A DNA stretch of 64,000 bases from an uncultured Candidatus Saccharibacteria bacterium (GTDB lineage: Bacteria; Patescibacteriota; Saccharimonadia; Saccharimonadales; Saccharimonadaceae): positions 61,650 through 125,649 of the forward strand of contig CAQRDK010000003.1 in the NCBI GenBank assembly GCA_948868795.1, read 5' to 3'. The position numbers were made by a program, and so were the translations under genes. A model generated the notes under the pieces. The model was not told the DNA's origin, made no database searches, and was given only the letters and a program-made list of their open reading frames with translations. How positions within the stretch are numbered: position 1 is the stretch's first letter; each line of letters opens with the position of its first letter. Below, piece by piece: positions 42,724 through 51,221 of the stretch.

Positions 42724-43458
42724 TTACAATGCCTCTCCAATCGCCCCCATTACTACACTCGTTATTACCGCCGCTAAAATCACAATCACCAACCCAACCA
42801 CTGCATAAACCAAGCTACGCGTCGCCTTCTGCACTCGCCCTGGATCACCCCGCGAAATCATATATTCTACCCCACCTTTAATAATAAACACTACAGCAAC
42901 TAGCCCCGCCATCGAGTATGCCCACGAGAAAATATTTTGAATCTGAGTTGTCGTACTCACCGTCGTCGGCACGCCATTGTTTAAGCCTAAAATCACCTGC
43001 GCCGTGTTCACGATCACCGACGCCCCCATCGCAACTACCACACCAATCACAGCAGACACCAAGGTATGCTGGCCCTTCGCCGCCTTACCCGGATCACCTT
43101 GCGCCATAATATATAAATACCCGCCGTAAATCACCATTGCCACAGCAATATATCCCACCGCCAAAGTCAAATCAAACGTAATATTCAAAATAATCGTCCA
43201 GACAAACACCGTAATCGCATCTTGATCATTTTTATCCGGCTGAACTATATTCCCGCCACTACAAATCTTACCAGACGTATCATAAAACCACGGCCGAAAG
43301 CCCAAATAATTCTTTGCACAGTTATCCGTGCCACCAGTCGTTATCGTCACTTCAGCCCACGCCGGTTCAGCCGTCGCACCAGACACCGTCAAAACCCCCG
43401 CAAAACAACTAATTCCAACCAAAACCGCCCCAAGAAATCCCAAAATCTTCTGTCTCAT
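42724..43458 (-). CDS. tandem (double) VirB2-like pilin
   Basis: 244 residues with a signal peptide and two consecutive pilin modules: YGGYLYIMAQGDPGKAAKGQHTLVSAVIG and GGVEYMISRGDPGRVQKATRSLVYAVVG. Each has its pair of membrane segments, giving four. The first loop carries Cys (NCAKNYLG, KICSGGN). The duplication looks like an in-frame fusion of two pilin genes. A minus TAAGAT ends 6 nt before ATG 43458, predicting a leaderless mRNA that starts the four-pilin array. Divergent from the VirB6-like gene. Confidence 0.84.
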   Translation of the reverse strand: MRQKILGFLGAVLVGISCFAGVLTVSGATAEPAWAEVTITTGGTDNCAKNYLGFRPWFYDTSGKICSGGNIVQPDKNDQDAITVFVWTIILNITFDLTLAVGYIAVAMVIYGGYLYIMAQGDPGKAAKGQHTLVSAVIGVVVAMGASVIVNTAQVILGLNNGVPTTVSTTTQIQNIFSWAYSMAGLVAVVFIIKGGVEYMISRGDPGRVQKATRSLVYAVVGLVIVILAAVITSVVMGAIGEAL

Positions 43459-43694
43459 ACCACTATCTTATCATTATTCCCGCAAAAAACCAATATCCCA
43501 AACTCCAGAAAAAAGAATTGCTCTGCGATAGAAGCCGAGGGAAAGACAATTTATTACCTTTTCCGAGACACCGCCCCGTAGCAACACTTTTTCGAAGAAA
43601 AAGGTCGCCCTGCCGAGGATAGCAAATAGAGAAAACGTTTACTTTTCTCTTGAGCAACGCAGGTAGCAATACTATTTTTCACCGAAAAATAGTA
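43459..43694. repeat. composite palindromic element at the pilin/T4SS divergent promoter region
   Basis: Contains CTTTTTC/GAAAAAG (43587-43603), the linker GAGGATAGC (43615-43623), a GAGAAAA/TTTTCTC stem around CGTTTAC, the linker GAGCAACGCAGGTAGCAA and a perfect 13-bp hairpin AATACTATTTTTC/GAAAAATAGTATT (43668-43696) that touches the -35 of the T4SS promoter. Related copies are at 56134-56266 and 58821-58901. No ORF. Confidence 0.75.
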
Positions 43695-43723
43695 TTGACT
43701 AAAGCGCTTATGTGTGATATAAT
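43695..43723 (+). promoter_or_regulatory. T4SS operon promoter TTGACT-17-TATAAT
   Basis: TTGACT (43695-43700), 17-bp spacer ending TGTGA, TATAAT (43718-43723). Near-copy of the 8.46-kb RNA promoter. The upstream hairpin's right arm overlaps the first bases of the -35 region. Confidence 0.85.
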
Positions 43724-43763
43724 GGTTGTATGCCCTGAAATAGGGTCTATTGGGAAGTCTATC

Positions 43764-46700
43764 ATGAAAAACCTAACTGCGAGAATTACAAGGATTGTGT
43801 CCGCCATCTTATTGGTTTTCGGCACAATTTTTGCTACCGTTTTCATGAATACTCCCAGTTCTTACGTTTACGCCGTCGAAAACGACAATCCAGGAATCAA
43901 TATCACGCCCGACGATAATACATCCGGAGGGAACATCAATATCCAACCGAACGATGAAAACACAGGAAATAATAACCCTGGCATTAATATTACTCCTGAC
44001 GGAGACACTTCTGGAGGCAATATCAATATTGCCCCAGACGGCGATACCTCCGGCGGCAATATTAATATCCAGCCGGGCAACGAAGAAAATAACCCCGACA
44101 ACCCAGAAAACCCTGACACAGAAGACCAACCTAACACCTGCGAAGACCAAGTCGGCGCCCTCGCTTGGATTGTCTGTCCGACCACCGGTGTCATCGCCAA
44201 ATTCATTGATGCTATCTACAACGTTGTAGATGGTCTTTCTGTCGTTCCACCCCTTAGTATGGAAGCCAACTCGCCCATCTACCTCGTCTGGCAATACGCC
44301 CGCAACATCACCAACATCGTCTTCGTCATCTTCCTCCTTATCGTCATTTATTCTCAACTCACCGGCTTTGGCATCAACAACTACGGCGTCAAACGCATCC
44401 TTCCTCGCCTTATCATCGCCGTCGTCCTCGTCAACCTCAGCTTCGTCATCTGTTCTCTCGCCGTCGACCTCAGTAATATTATCGGGTCCACTCTCCGCGA
44501 ATTCTTTACCGGTATTCAGCAATCCGTCATCGCCAATGGCCAAGCTAGCGAAATCGCCAACGTCCCTCTCGGCGAAATCATCACCTCAATCATTTCCGGC
44601 GTCGGCATCGCTGGTATCGCCATCGGCGCGACCGGCGGTGGTGCCGCGCTCTTCTGGATGCTCCTTCCAGTCCTCCTCGGTGCAGTTATCGCCATCGTCT
44701 CCGGTCTCCTGACCATCGCCGCTCGCCAAGCCCTCGTCGCCCTCCTCATCATGGTTTCTCCGCTCGCCTTCGTCGCCTACCTCCTCCCTAACACCGAAAA
44801 ATGGTTCCAAAAATGGAAGCAACTCCTCTTCCAGATGCTTATTTTCTACCCCATGTTCAGCTTCCTCTTCGGCGCCTCTCAACTCGCCGGTTGGGCGCTC
44901 ATCACTTCCGCCCACGACGGCTTCGGCCTCATTCTCGGCATCGCCGTCCAAATTTTCCCGCTCGTCTTCTCCTGGTCGCTCATGAAAATGTCCGGCACCA
45001 TCCTCGGCACCCTCAACGCCGGCCTGCGCAGACTCGCCGCTCCGGCCGAACGCGGTATCGCCGGCTGGTCCCTCAGCCACAAAGAACTTAACCGCCAACG
45101 CTACCTCGCTAATTCCATGATGCCTGGTGCCAAACTCCGCCGCTACCTCGACTACCGCCGCGAACTCCGTGAACTCGACACCAAGAACTCACTCGAAATC
45201 CGCCACGGTAAAGCCCATGAACGCGCCCTCATTACCGCCTCCTCTAGCACAGGGGTCGATAAGGACGGCAACGACACCTGGTCGAAACGCGCCAACCGCT
45301 ACACCAAGAACGCCAAAACCGCAGCTCTCTATGAGACCCGCGTTGGCGTCGCTAATGCTGCCTATCGTAATACGCTTTCCGCCTACGGCCGCCACTTCTC
45401 CGGCTCCGGCGCCAGCCGCCTTTCTGATGCCCACGGTGAAGCCTACCTCAACACCATGAAGCAGCAATTTCTAACTGCAAATGAAGCTCAAGCCGACCAA
45501 GAATGGCTACTTAGCCAGTATATGGACGCAACCACCAATCACGACACCAACCCGTACCAATTCAATCGCCTCATTAAAGGCGCCGCCGGCAGTCTCGGGC
45601 ATACTGGCGAAGCCTCAATCATGGGCCAAGTTATTGTCGGTAACGCTCAAATTGAATCACGTCGCCGCAGCGAAGCCCGCATCATCATCAATAAATTTGG
45701 CATCAAAAAGCCACAGTTCCGTGCCATGGTCTATGATAAAGCCGGCATGACCGACGACGGTTTTGCCACCAATAAAGACGGTAAGGTCGTTGAAAACATC
45801 CAACACCGACTACTGCCAGGCGAACACTATGACGAATGGCAAGATTATATCTGGGTCGACAAAGACAGTAGCAAAGAACTCACTCGCGCCGAATACGACG
45901 CTCTTTCCGCAAACGAAAAAGCTTCCTATAAACGCATCCGGTACTTCGATATTACCGACGACAATAATAAACTTATTCAGCGCGTTTACGAAGATGATGC
46001 TGGCTATATGAAAGAGCTGCTCACAGACGATATCAATATCGGCGACCCAATCAACCGCCGCTATCTCACACAAATCGGCGTCAAGCATGCTCCAGAAGAA
46101 CAGACCGGTATTCTGCGCCGCTATCATAGCACCATTACCGCTGCTATGTTAGCTAGCAAGTACAAAGAACACGCTGCTGAAGTTACGCCAATGATCACCG
46201 CCCAAACCAATATGGGTTACGTCACATCTATCGGCCAATATAATATCGCTAACCTCCAAAGCCTCAGCGTCGCCTCCAAAGCTGGCCCATTCCTCCAAAA
46301 CGATGGCTACGCTATTGATACCTGGCGCATGCTTCTCTCTAGTGTCGATGACCAGCTCTTCGAGCAAAACTTCAAGAAAATCTATGACGAACAACTCTTC
46401 GACAACAATGGCAATCGCGTCAGCGCCTTCGAATTCTTCTTCCCAGATTCTGATGTTATGAACTATCGCAACGTCAATGGCCAAGCCCTTAAGGGCTTCC
46501 GCCTTAGTCAAGACGAAAATGGTAGTCCCGTCTGGCAAGAAGTTAGCGCTAGTGAAGCCACTCTCGAAGACCGCAAGAATTACATTAAACACAATATCTT
46601 GCCAAAGGCTGCCGTCAAACTTGCTGGCATGATGAATCGTAGTATGTCTCCAGGCGTCCTCGAAAACCAAAAGCCAGATACGCTCGAAGCTCTCAAGAAA

Positions 46701-47324
46701 CTCATCGACACCCTCACCGACGTTGGTACCAAAAACATGGATCCAAGCACCAGCTTCGAAGACATCCTTGGCGCTGGCACCAAAAACCAAGACTTCTTTG
46801 CCGGTGACGATCCGCGCATCCTCCAAGACAAGTATCGCGCCGCCAAATCTCAAGTCCAAAACCTCCAAGGCAACCCTAGCACTAGCGCACAACCCAGTAA
46901 TTCAAATATCCCCGGTGGCAGTGGCGGCCGATCATATCCACCTCGCCCGCAATCCGGCCGTCAAGGCGTCGATAGTACTTACGACAGCCTCATGCGTAGC
47001 ATAGAAGCCCAGCAAGACTACGCCGAGCGAAACAATATTCAAAACATCACTACTAATATCAACATTTACTGCCAATACGCTTCATCGCTCGAACAAGCTG
47101 CCGACGCTTTAACCGGATACTTCGAAACCGTCGAAACCCTCAATGATGATTACATTCTTGGTGAACTTCAAGATATTATCTACTACCTATCCGAAAAAGA
47201 ACGGCAACTAGGCTCCACCGAAGACGGTATTAGTCAAATTGCAGACTATTACCAGCGGCAACGCGAGCTTATCGATGACCTCCAACAAGCTGCAATCGAC
47301 CTTGTTTACCGCTCAGCTCACTAA
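43764..47324 (+). CDS. VirB6/TrbL-like T4SS membrane protein with long C-terminal domain
   Basis: 1186 residues from ATG 43764 (the upstream frame crosses the promoter). Signal peptide 1-33, then ~70 residues of GGNINIQP/PGINITPDG repeats, then 7-8 membrane segments between about 170 and 420 (NIVFVIFLLIVIYSQLTGFG, LLIMVSPLAFVAYLLP, GLILGIAVQIFPLVFSWSL) as in VirB6/TrbL channel proteins, followed by a ~750-residue hydrophilic domain of unknown fold ending in a coiled-coil-like region. VirB6 forms part of the inner-membrane secretion channel. First gene of the operon. The very large C-terminal part is unusual for the family. Confidence 0.83.
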   Translation: MKNLTARITRIVSAILLVFGTIFATVFMNTPSSYVYAVENDNPGINITPDDNTSGGNINIQPNDENTGNNNPGINITPDGDTSGGNINIAPDGDTSGGNINIQPGNEENNPDNPENPDTEDQPNTCEDQVGALAWIVCPTTGVIAKFIDAIYNVVDGLSVVPPLSMEANSPIYLVWQYARNITNIVFVIFLLIVIYSQLTGFGINNYGVKRILPRLIIAVVLVNLSFVICSLAVDLSNIIGSTLREFFTGIQQSVIANGQASEIANVPLGEIITSIISGVGIAGIAIGATGGGAALFWMLLPVLLGAVIAIVSGLLTIAARQALVALLIMVSPLAFVAYLLPNTEKWFQKWKQLLFQMLIFYPMFSFLFGASQLAGWALITSAHDGFGLILGIAVQIFPLVFSWSLMKMSGTILGTLNAGLRRLAAPAERGIAGWSLSHKELNRQRYLANSMMPGAKLRRYLDYRRELRELDTKNSLEIRHGKAHERALITASSSTGVDKDGNDTWSKRANRYTKNAKTAALYETRVGVANAAYRNTLSAYGRHFSGSGASRLSDAHGEAYLNTMKQQFLTANEAQADQEWLLSQYMDATTNHDTNPYQFNRLIKGAAGSLGHTGEASIMGQVIVGNAQIESRRRSEARIIINKFGIKKPQFRAMVYDKAGMTDDGFATNKDGKVVENIQHRLLPGEHYDEWQDYIWVDKDSSKELTRAEYDALSANEKASYKRIRYFDITDDNNKLIQRVYEDDAGYMKELLTDDINIGDPINRRYLTQIGVKHAPEEQTGILRRYHSTITAAMLASKYKEHAAEVTPMITAQTNMGYVTSIGQYNIANLQSLSVASKAGPFLQNDGYAIDTWRMLLSSVDDQLFEQNFKKIYDEQLFDNNGNRVSAFEFFFPDSDVMNYRNVNGQALKGFRLSQDENGSPVWQEVSASEATLEDRKNYIKHNILPKAAVKLAGMMNRSMSPGVLENQKPDTLEALKKLIDTLTDVGTKNMDPSTSFEDILGAGTKNQDFFAGDDPRILQDKYRAAKSQVQNLQGNPSTSAQPSNSNIPGGSGGRSYPPRPQSGRQGVDSTYDSLMRSIEAQQDYAERNNIQNITTNINIYCQYASSLEQAADALTGYFETVETLNDDYILGELQDIIYYLSEKERQLGSTEDGISQIADYYQRQRELIDDLQQAAIDLVYRSAH

Positions 47325-47382
47325 CTCAACTAACCCACAAAATCCTTCCCACTTTTGCCATATATAATGTATAATAATATAT

Positions 47383-48339
47383 ATGGCAACATACAAAGTT
47401 CCGCAGGACGTTGAGGCGGACGATAAGTTACTTGGGCCGTTTAGCTTCCGTCAGTTTATCTACCTGATGATTGTTTTTGGATGCGGCATGCTCGCCGTTG
47501 CGCTTTTCCAACTTTTCCCACTTCTTGCTGTTATTCCTGTTCCATTTATGATCTTTTTTGGCGCCCTCGCTCTTCCTCTGAAAAAGGATCAGCCGATGGA
47601 AACTTACCTCGCCGCGCTCCTTTCTTTCTATACAAAGCCCAACAAGCGCTACTGGCTCCCCGGCCAAAGCGAATCGACTATCTTGATCACCGCTCCGAAA
47701 CAAGTCGAAGCCTCCCGTGCTCGCGACCTCTCTAGCGAAGAAGCCAGCCATCGCCTCTCATTCTTAGCCGAAATCGTCGACTCCGAAGGCCACGCCATCA
47801 AAAACGCCAGTACCACCATGAAAGACGAATTCTACGCCGAAGCTTATAACACAACCGACATGTTCGACGCTAACCGCAGCGATAATTATAATCTCAACAA
47901 CATTATGGTCCAGCAACAGCAGGAACGCCGTGCCGCTGTCGTCGATCAAATGCGTAATGCTATTGAAACTTCCGAATATAACTACGACAATACTATCGCC
48001 AAGAATAATATGATCCAGCTCCCCGGCCAACGCGTCATTCAGCCCCGTGCTGGTTTTGGCGTCAACAATGACAATAACTTAACCGCCTCCGGTATTCCCG
48101 CCACCACCTCCGGCTTCGAATCCCCCGTCGTCATCCAGCCCGATCTCCCAACCCAAGCCCCCATTACCAGTGCCGGCATCCCTGCCTACGATCCTCTCAT
48201 GGATCAACAACCCGTCGATTTCTCCACAAACTCACAAAACAACCAGCAGCCCAATCCCCAACCCACCGAAGACGTCCAGAAAGCCGCCGACCGCATCCGC
48301 GAAGAAAACGAAAGCGAAGTTTACGTATCACTACACTAA
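47383..48339 (+). CDS. PrgI-family (VirB3-like) T4SS protein
   Basis: 318 residues. The N-terminal ~100 residues are PrgI-like: YKVPQDVEADDKLLGPFSFRQFIYL and two membrane segments up to FGALALPLKKDQPMETYLAAL. PrgI/VirB3 proteins sit beside VirB4 in Gram-positive conjugation systems. The remaining 200 residues are hydrophilic, Asn/Gln-rich and specific to this protein. A TATAAT 7 nt before ATG 47383 gives a possible internal leaderless start within the operon. Confidence 0.85.
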   Translation: MATYKVPQDVEADDKLLGPFSFRQFIYLMIVFGCGMLAVALFQLFPLLAVIPVPFMIFFGALALPLKKDQPMETYLAALLSFYTKPNKRYWLPGQSESTILITAPKQVEASRARDLSSEEASHRLSFLAEIVDSEGHAIKNASTTMKDEFYAEAYNTTDMFDANRSDNYNLNNIMVQQQQERRAAVVDQMRNAIETSEYNYDNTIAKNNMIQLPGQRVIQPRAGFGVNNDNNLTASGIPATTSGFESPVVIQPDLPTQAPITSAGIPAYDPLMDQQPVDFSTNSQNNQQPNPQPTEDVQKAADRIREENESEVYVSLH

Positions 48340-48364
48340 GAAGCATTAAGGAGCCATCAACATC

Positions 48365-49390
48365 ATGAACCCACAAACTAATCCAGGCCAATTCAACGTT
48401 CCCGCCCAGCAGGGGACTCAGCCTCAGCCAGTCATGCCTCCTATGCCTGCTAATATGCCAATGCCGCCCGCCGGAAACATGCCCCCAGCAAACACGCCAC
48501 AAAATCCGCAACCCATGGGTTACCAACCTGGCCAACAATTTGCCCAATCTCAGATGTATCAATCCGGCACCAACCAACAACAAGTTCTCACTCAGCAACA
48601 AGCTGCCATGAATACTGCTGGCGCCCAAACCCTCGCCAGCACCGCCCCAGAAGGCCAACAAGCCCTCTCCGGCCAAGCCCAGGCCCCGAAAGTCATCGAA
48701 AATCCCATCTCCACCCAATCCACCCTTCTCATTTCCGAACTTCGCGACGGTCTCGTCATCATGAAAGACGGCTCTTTCCGCGCCGTCGTCGCTTGCCAAT
48801 CTATCAACTTCGACCTCATGTCCGAACAAGAACGCGAAGGCGTCGAATATAGCTACCAAAACTTCTTAAACTCTCTGAACTTCAATGTCCAGATTCTCGT
48901 CCGCTCCCAACGCGTCGACATCGGGCCTTACATTGACCGTCTGACTACTATTCGTCGCAACAACGACAACATGCTCCTCGGCGTTCTCATGGATGATTAC
49001 ATCAACTTCATCGACCTCCTTTCCCAAGAAGCAAACATCATGGACAAATCTTTCTTCGTCGTCATCCCATACTACAGCTCTGCCGACGCCGAAGCCTTCG
49101 TCAACCAGACCAAGAACTTATTCAAAACCTTCGGCAAAAAAGCCCCCGAAGTCACCCGCATCAATCGCGACACTTACAACAAAGCCGTCGACGAACTTAA
49201 TAACCGCGTCGAATCAGTTGTTTCCGGTCTTTTCCAGATCGGTATCCAGTCCGTCCGTCTCAACACCCGCGAGTTAAGTGAATTGTATTACAACTTCAAT
49301 AACCCCGACACCGCCGTCCGCGAACCGCTCGTCGACTTTTCTAAACTCGCCACCACTTATGTTCGTAAAGGAGAAAAACCAAATGCCTAG
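48365..49390 (+). CDS. TraC-like N-terminal-type T4SS protein
   Basis: 341 residues: a Pro/Gln/Met-rich N-terminus (1-105, MPPMPANMPMPPAGNMPP) followed by a TraC/VirB4-N-like domain (STLLISELRDGLVIMKDGSFRAVV, FLNSLNFNVQILVRSQRVD, KSFFVVIPYYSS). It has no Walker motifs, so it supplies the non-ATPase part of a VirB4-type motor. 25 nt after prgI with AAGGAG upstream; its end overlaps the start of virB4 by 8 nt, a sign of coupled translation. Confidence 0.83.
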   Translation: MNPQTNPGQFNVPAQQGTQPQPVMPPMPANMPMPPAGNMPPANTPQNPQPMGYQPGQQFAQSQMYQSGTNQQQVLTQQQAAMNTAGAQTLASTAPEGQQALSGQAQAPKVIENPISTQSTLLISELRDGLVIMKDGSFRAVVACQSINFDLMSEQEREGVEYSYQNFLNSLNFNVQILVRSQRVDIGPYIDRLTTIRRNNDNMLLGVLMDDYINFIDLLSQEANIMDKSFFVVIPYYSSADAEAFVNQTKNLFKTFGKKAPEVTRINRDTYNKAVDELNNRVESVVSGLFQIGIQSVRLNTRELSELYYNFNNPDTAVREPLVDFSKLATTYVRKGEKPNA

Positions 49391-51218
49391 AAAAAATAAA
49401 GCCGCGAAACAGCTTACCGCCGCCGAAATCGCCATCCAATCCCAACACGCCGAAGAGGCCGAAGTTCAGCAAGCCTTTGAACAGGGCATCACCACCCTCC
49501 GCGATCTCATCTCCCCAAGCTCCATCGAAATCCACTCCGGCTATTTCCGTCTTGGCACGAAATACGGTCGCACCATCTACGTCTATGGCTATCCCCGCAC
49601 TCTTTATACTGGTTGGATTTCCTCCCTCATCAACATCGACGAAGTCCTCGACGTTTCTATGTATGTCTACCCTGTCGAAACCACCGTCGTCATGAAAAAC
49701 CTCCGCAAAAAAGTCACCCAGCTCGAAGCTAGTTACCAAGTCAATGCCGAACGCGGTAAAGTCCGTGACCCAGAAATCGAAGCCGCCATCAACGATGCCG
49801 AGGAACTCCGCGACAAGCTCCAAGTCGGTGCCGAAAAGTTCTTCCGCTTTGGTCTATATATTACTTTATGGGCCGACTCTCTCGACGAACTTAACTTCGT
49901 CCAGCACAAAGTCGAAACCCTCCTCGGCCAACAAATGATTTTCTCGAAAGTCGCCAGCGCCCAACAAGAGCAGGGAATGAACAGCACCATGCCGCAATGT
50001 ACCGACCAACTCCAAATCCGCCGCAACATGAACACTGGCGCCATCTCGACCAGCTTCCCATTCACTTCCGCCGACCTCACCCAAGAAAAGGGCATTCTCT
50101 ACGGTATCAACATGCACAACAACGGCCTCGTCATCTTCGACCGCTTCAGCCTAGAAAACGCCAACCTCGTCGTCTTCGCGAAATCCGGTGCTGGTAAATC
50201 TTTCGCCGTCAAGCTCGAAGCCCTTCGCTCTATGATGATCGGCGCCGAGATCCTCATTATCGACCCAGAAAACGAATACCAGAAGCTCTGCGACGCCGTC
50301 GGCGGCAGCTATATTCGCCTCTCGCTCAACTCCGATGTCCGCATTAACCCTTTCGACCTCCCGAAAGTCGTCGATAGCGAAGATGCCAATGACGCTCTCC
50401 GCGCTAATCTTGTCACCCTCCACGGCCTCTTCCGCCTCATGCTTGGCGGTAACCAAGTCGCCGCCAACGGCCAAGTCGTCCCGGCTCTAACCGCCAACGA
50501 AGAGGCTGACCTCGACCAAGCCCTCATTGATACTTACGCTCGCGCCGGCATCACCAGCGACCCCCTTACGCACCAAGCCACCCCGCCGACCATCATCAAT
50601 CTCTACGATACTCTCCTCCACATGGGCGGCACCGGCCCACAGCTCGCCCAGCGCCTCCGCAAATACACGACCGGTACTTTCGCGGGCATCTTCTCGCAAC
50701 AATCCAACATCGACATCAACAACCAAATGGTCGTCTTTAACATCCGTGACCTCGAGGACGAACTTCGTCCCGTCGCTATGTATATTATTCTTTCCCACAT
50801 CTGGAATATTGTCCGCGCCGACCAAAAACGCCGCCTCCTCATCGTCGATGAGGCCTGGCAGCTCATGAAATACGACGATTCCGCAAACTTCCTCTTCAGC
50901 CTCGCCAAACGCGCCCGCAAATACTACCTCGGTCTCACCACTATCACTCAGGACGTTGAAGACTTTATGAGTAGCAAAATGGGTCGCGCTATCGTCGCGA
51001 ACTCCTCCATGCAACTCCTTCTGAAACAATCCGCGTCCGCCGTCGATGTTCTTTCCGATGTCTTTAAGCTCACCAACGAAGAAAAGAAACGCCTCGCCAA
51101 CTTCCCAGTCGGCCAAGGCCTCTTCTTCGCCGGCGCCAACCACGTCCATATCCAAATCATCGCTTCCGAAACCGAAGAATCCCTCATCACCACCCGCCCC
51201 GGAGGCGCCCGAAGGTAA
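49383..51218 (+). CDS. virB4: VirB4-family T4SS ATPase
   Basis: 611 residues. Walker A AKSGAGKSFAVK at about 266-277, IIDPENEYQKLC, Walker B RRLLIVDEAWQLM near 483-495 and the LTTITQDVEDFM motif-C region identify a VirB4/TraC/PrgJ-type hexameric ATPase that energises secretion. ATG 49383 has AAAGGAG upstream; it overlaps the previous gene. No VirD4 coupling ATPase is present in the window. Confidence 0.95.
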   Translation: MPRKNKAAKQLTAAEIAIQSQHAEEAEVQQAFEQGITTLRDLISPSSIEIHSGYFRLGTKYGRTIYVYGYPRTLYTGWISSLINIDEVLDVSMYVYPVETTVVMKNLRKKVTQLEASYQVNAERGKVRDPEIEAAINDAEELRDKLQVGAEKFFRFGLYITLWADSLDELNFVQHKVETLLGQQMIFSKVASAQQEQGMNSTMPQCTDQLQIRRNMNTGAISTSFPFTSADLTQEKGILYGINMHNNGLVIFDRFSLENANLVVFAKSGAGKSFAVKLEALRSMMIGAEILIIDPENEYQKLCDAVGGSYIRLSLNSDVRINPFDLPKVVDSEDANDALRANLVTLHGLFRLMLGGNQVAANGQVVPALTANEEADLDQALIDTYARAGITSDPLTHQATPPTIINLYDTLLHMGGTGPQLAQRLRKYTTGTFAGIFSQQSNIDINNQMVVFNIRDLEDELRPVAMYIILSHIWNIVRADQKRRLLIVDEAWQLMKYDDSANFLFSLAKRARKYYLGLTTITQDVEDFMSSKMGRAIVANSSMQLLLKQSASAVDVLSDVFKLTNEEKKRLANFPVGQGLFFAGANHVHIQIIASETEESLITTRPGGARR

Positions 51219-51221
51219 CCT

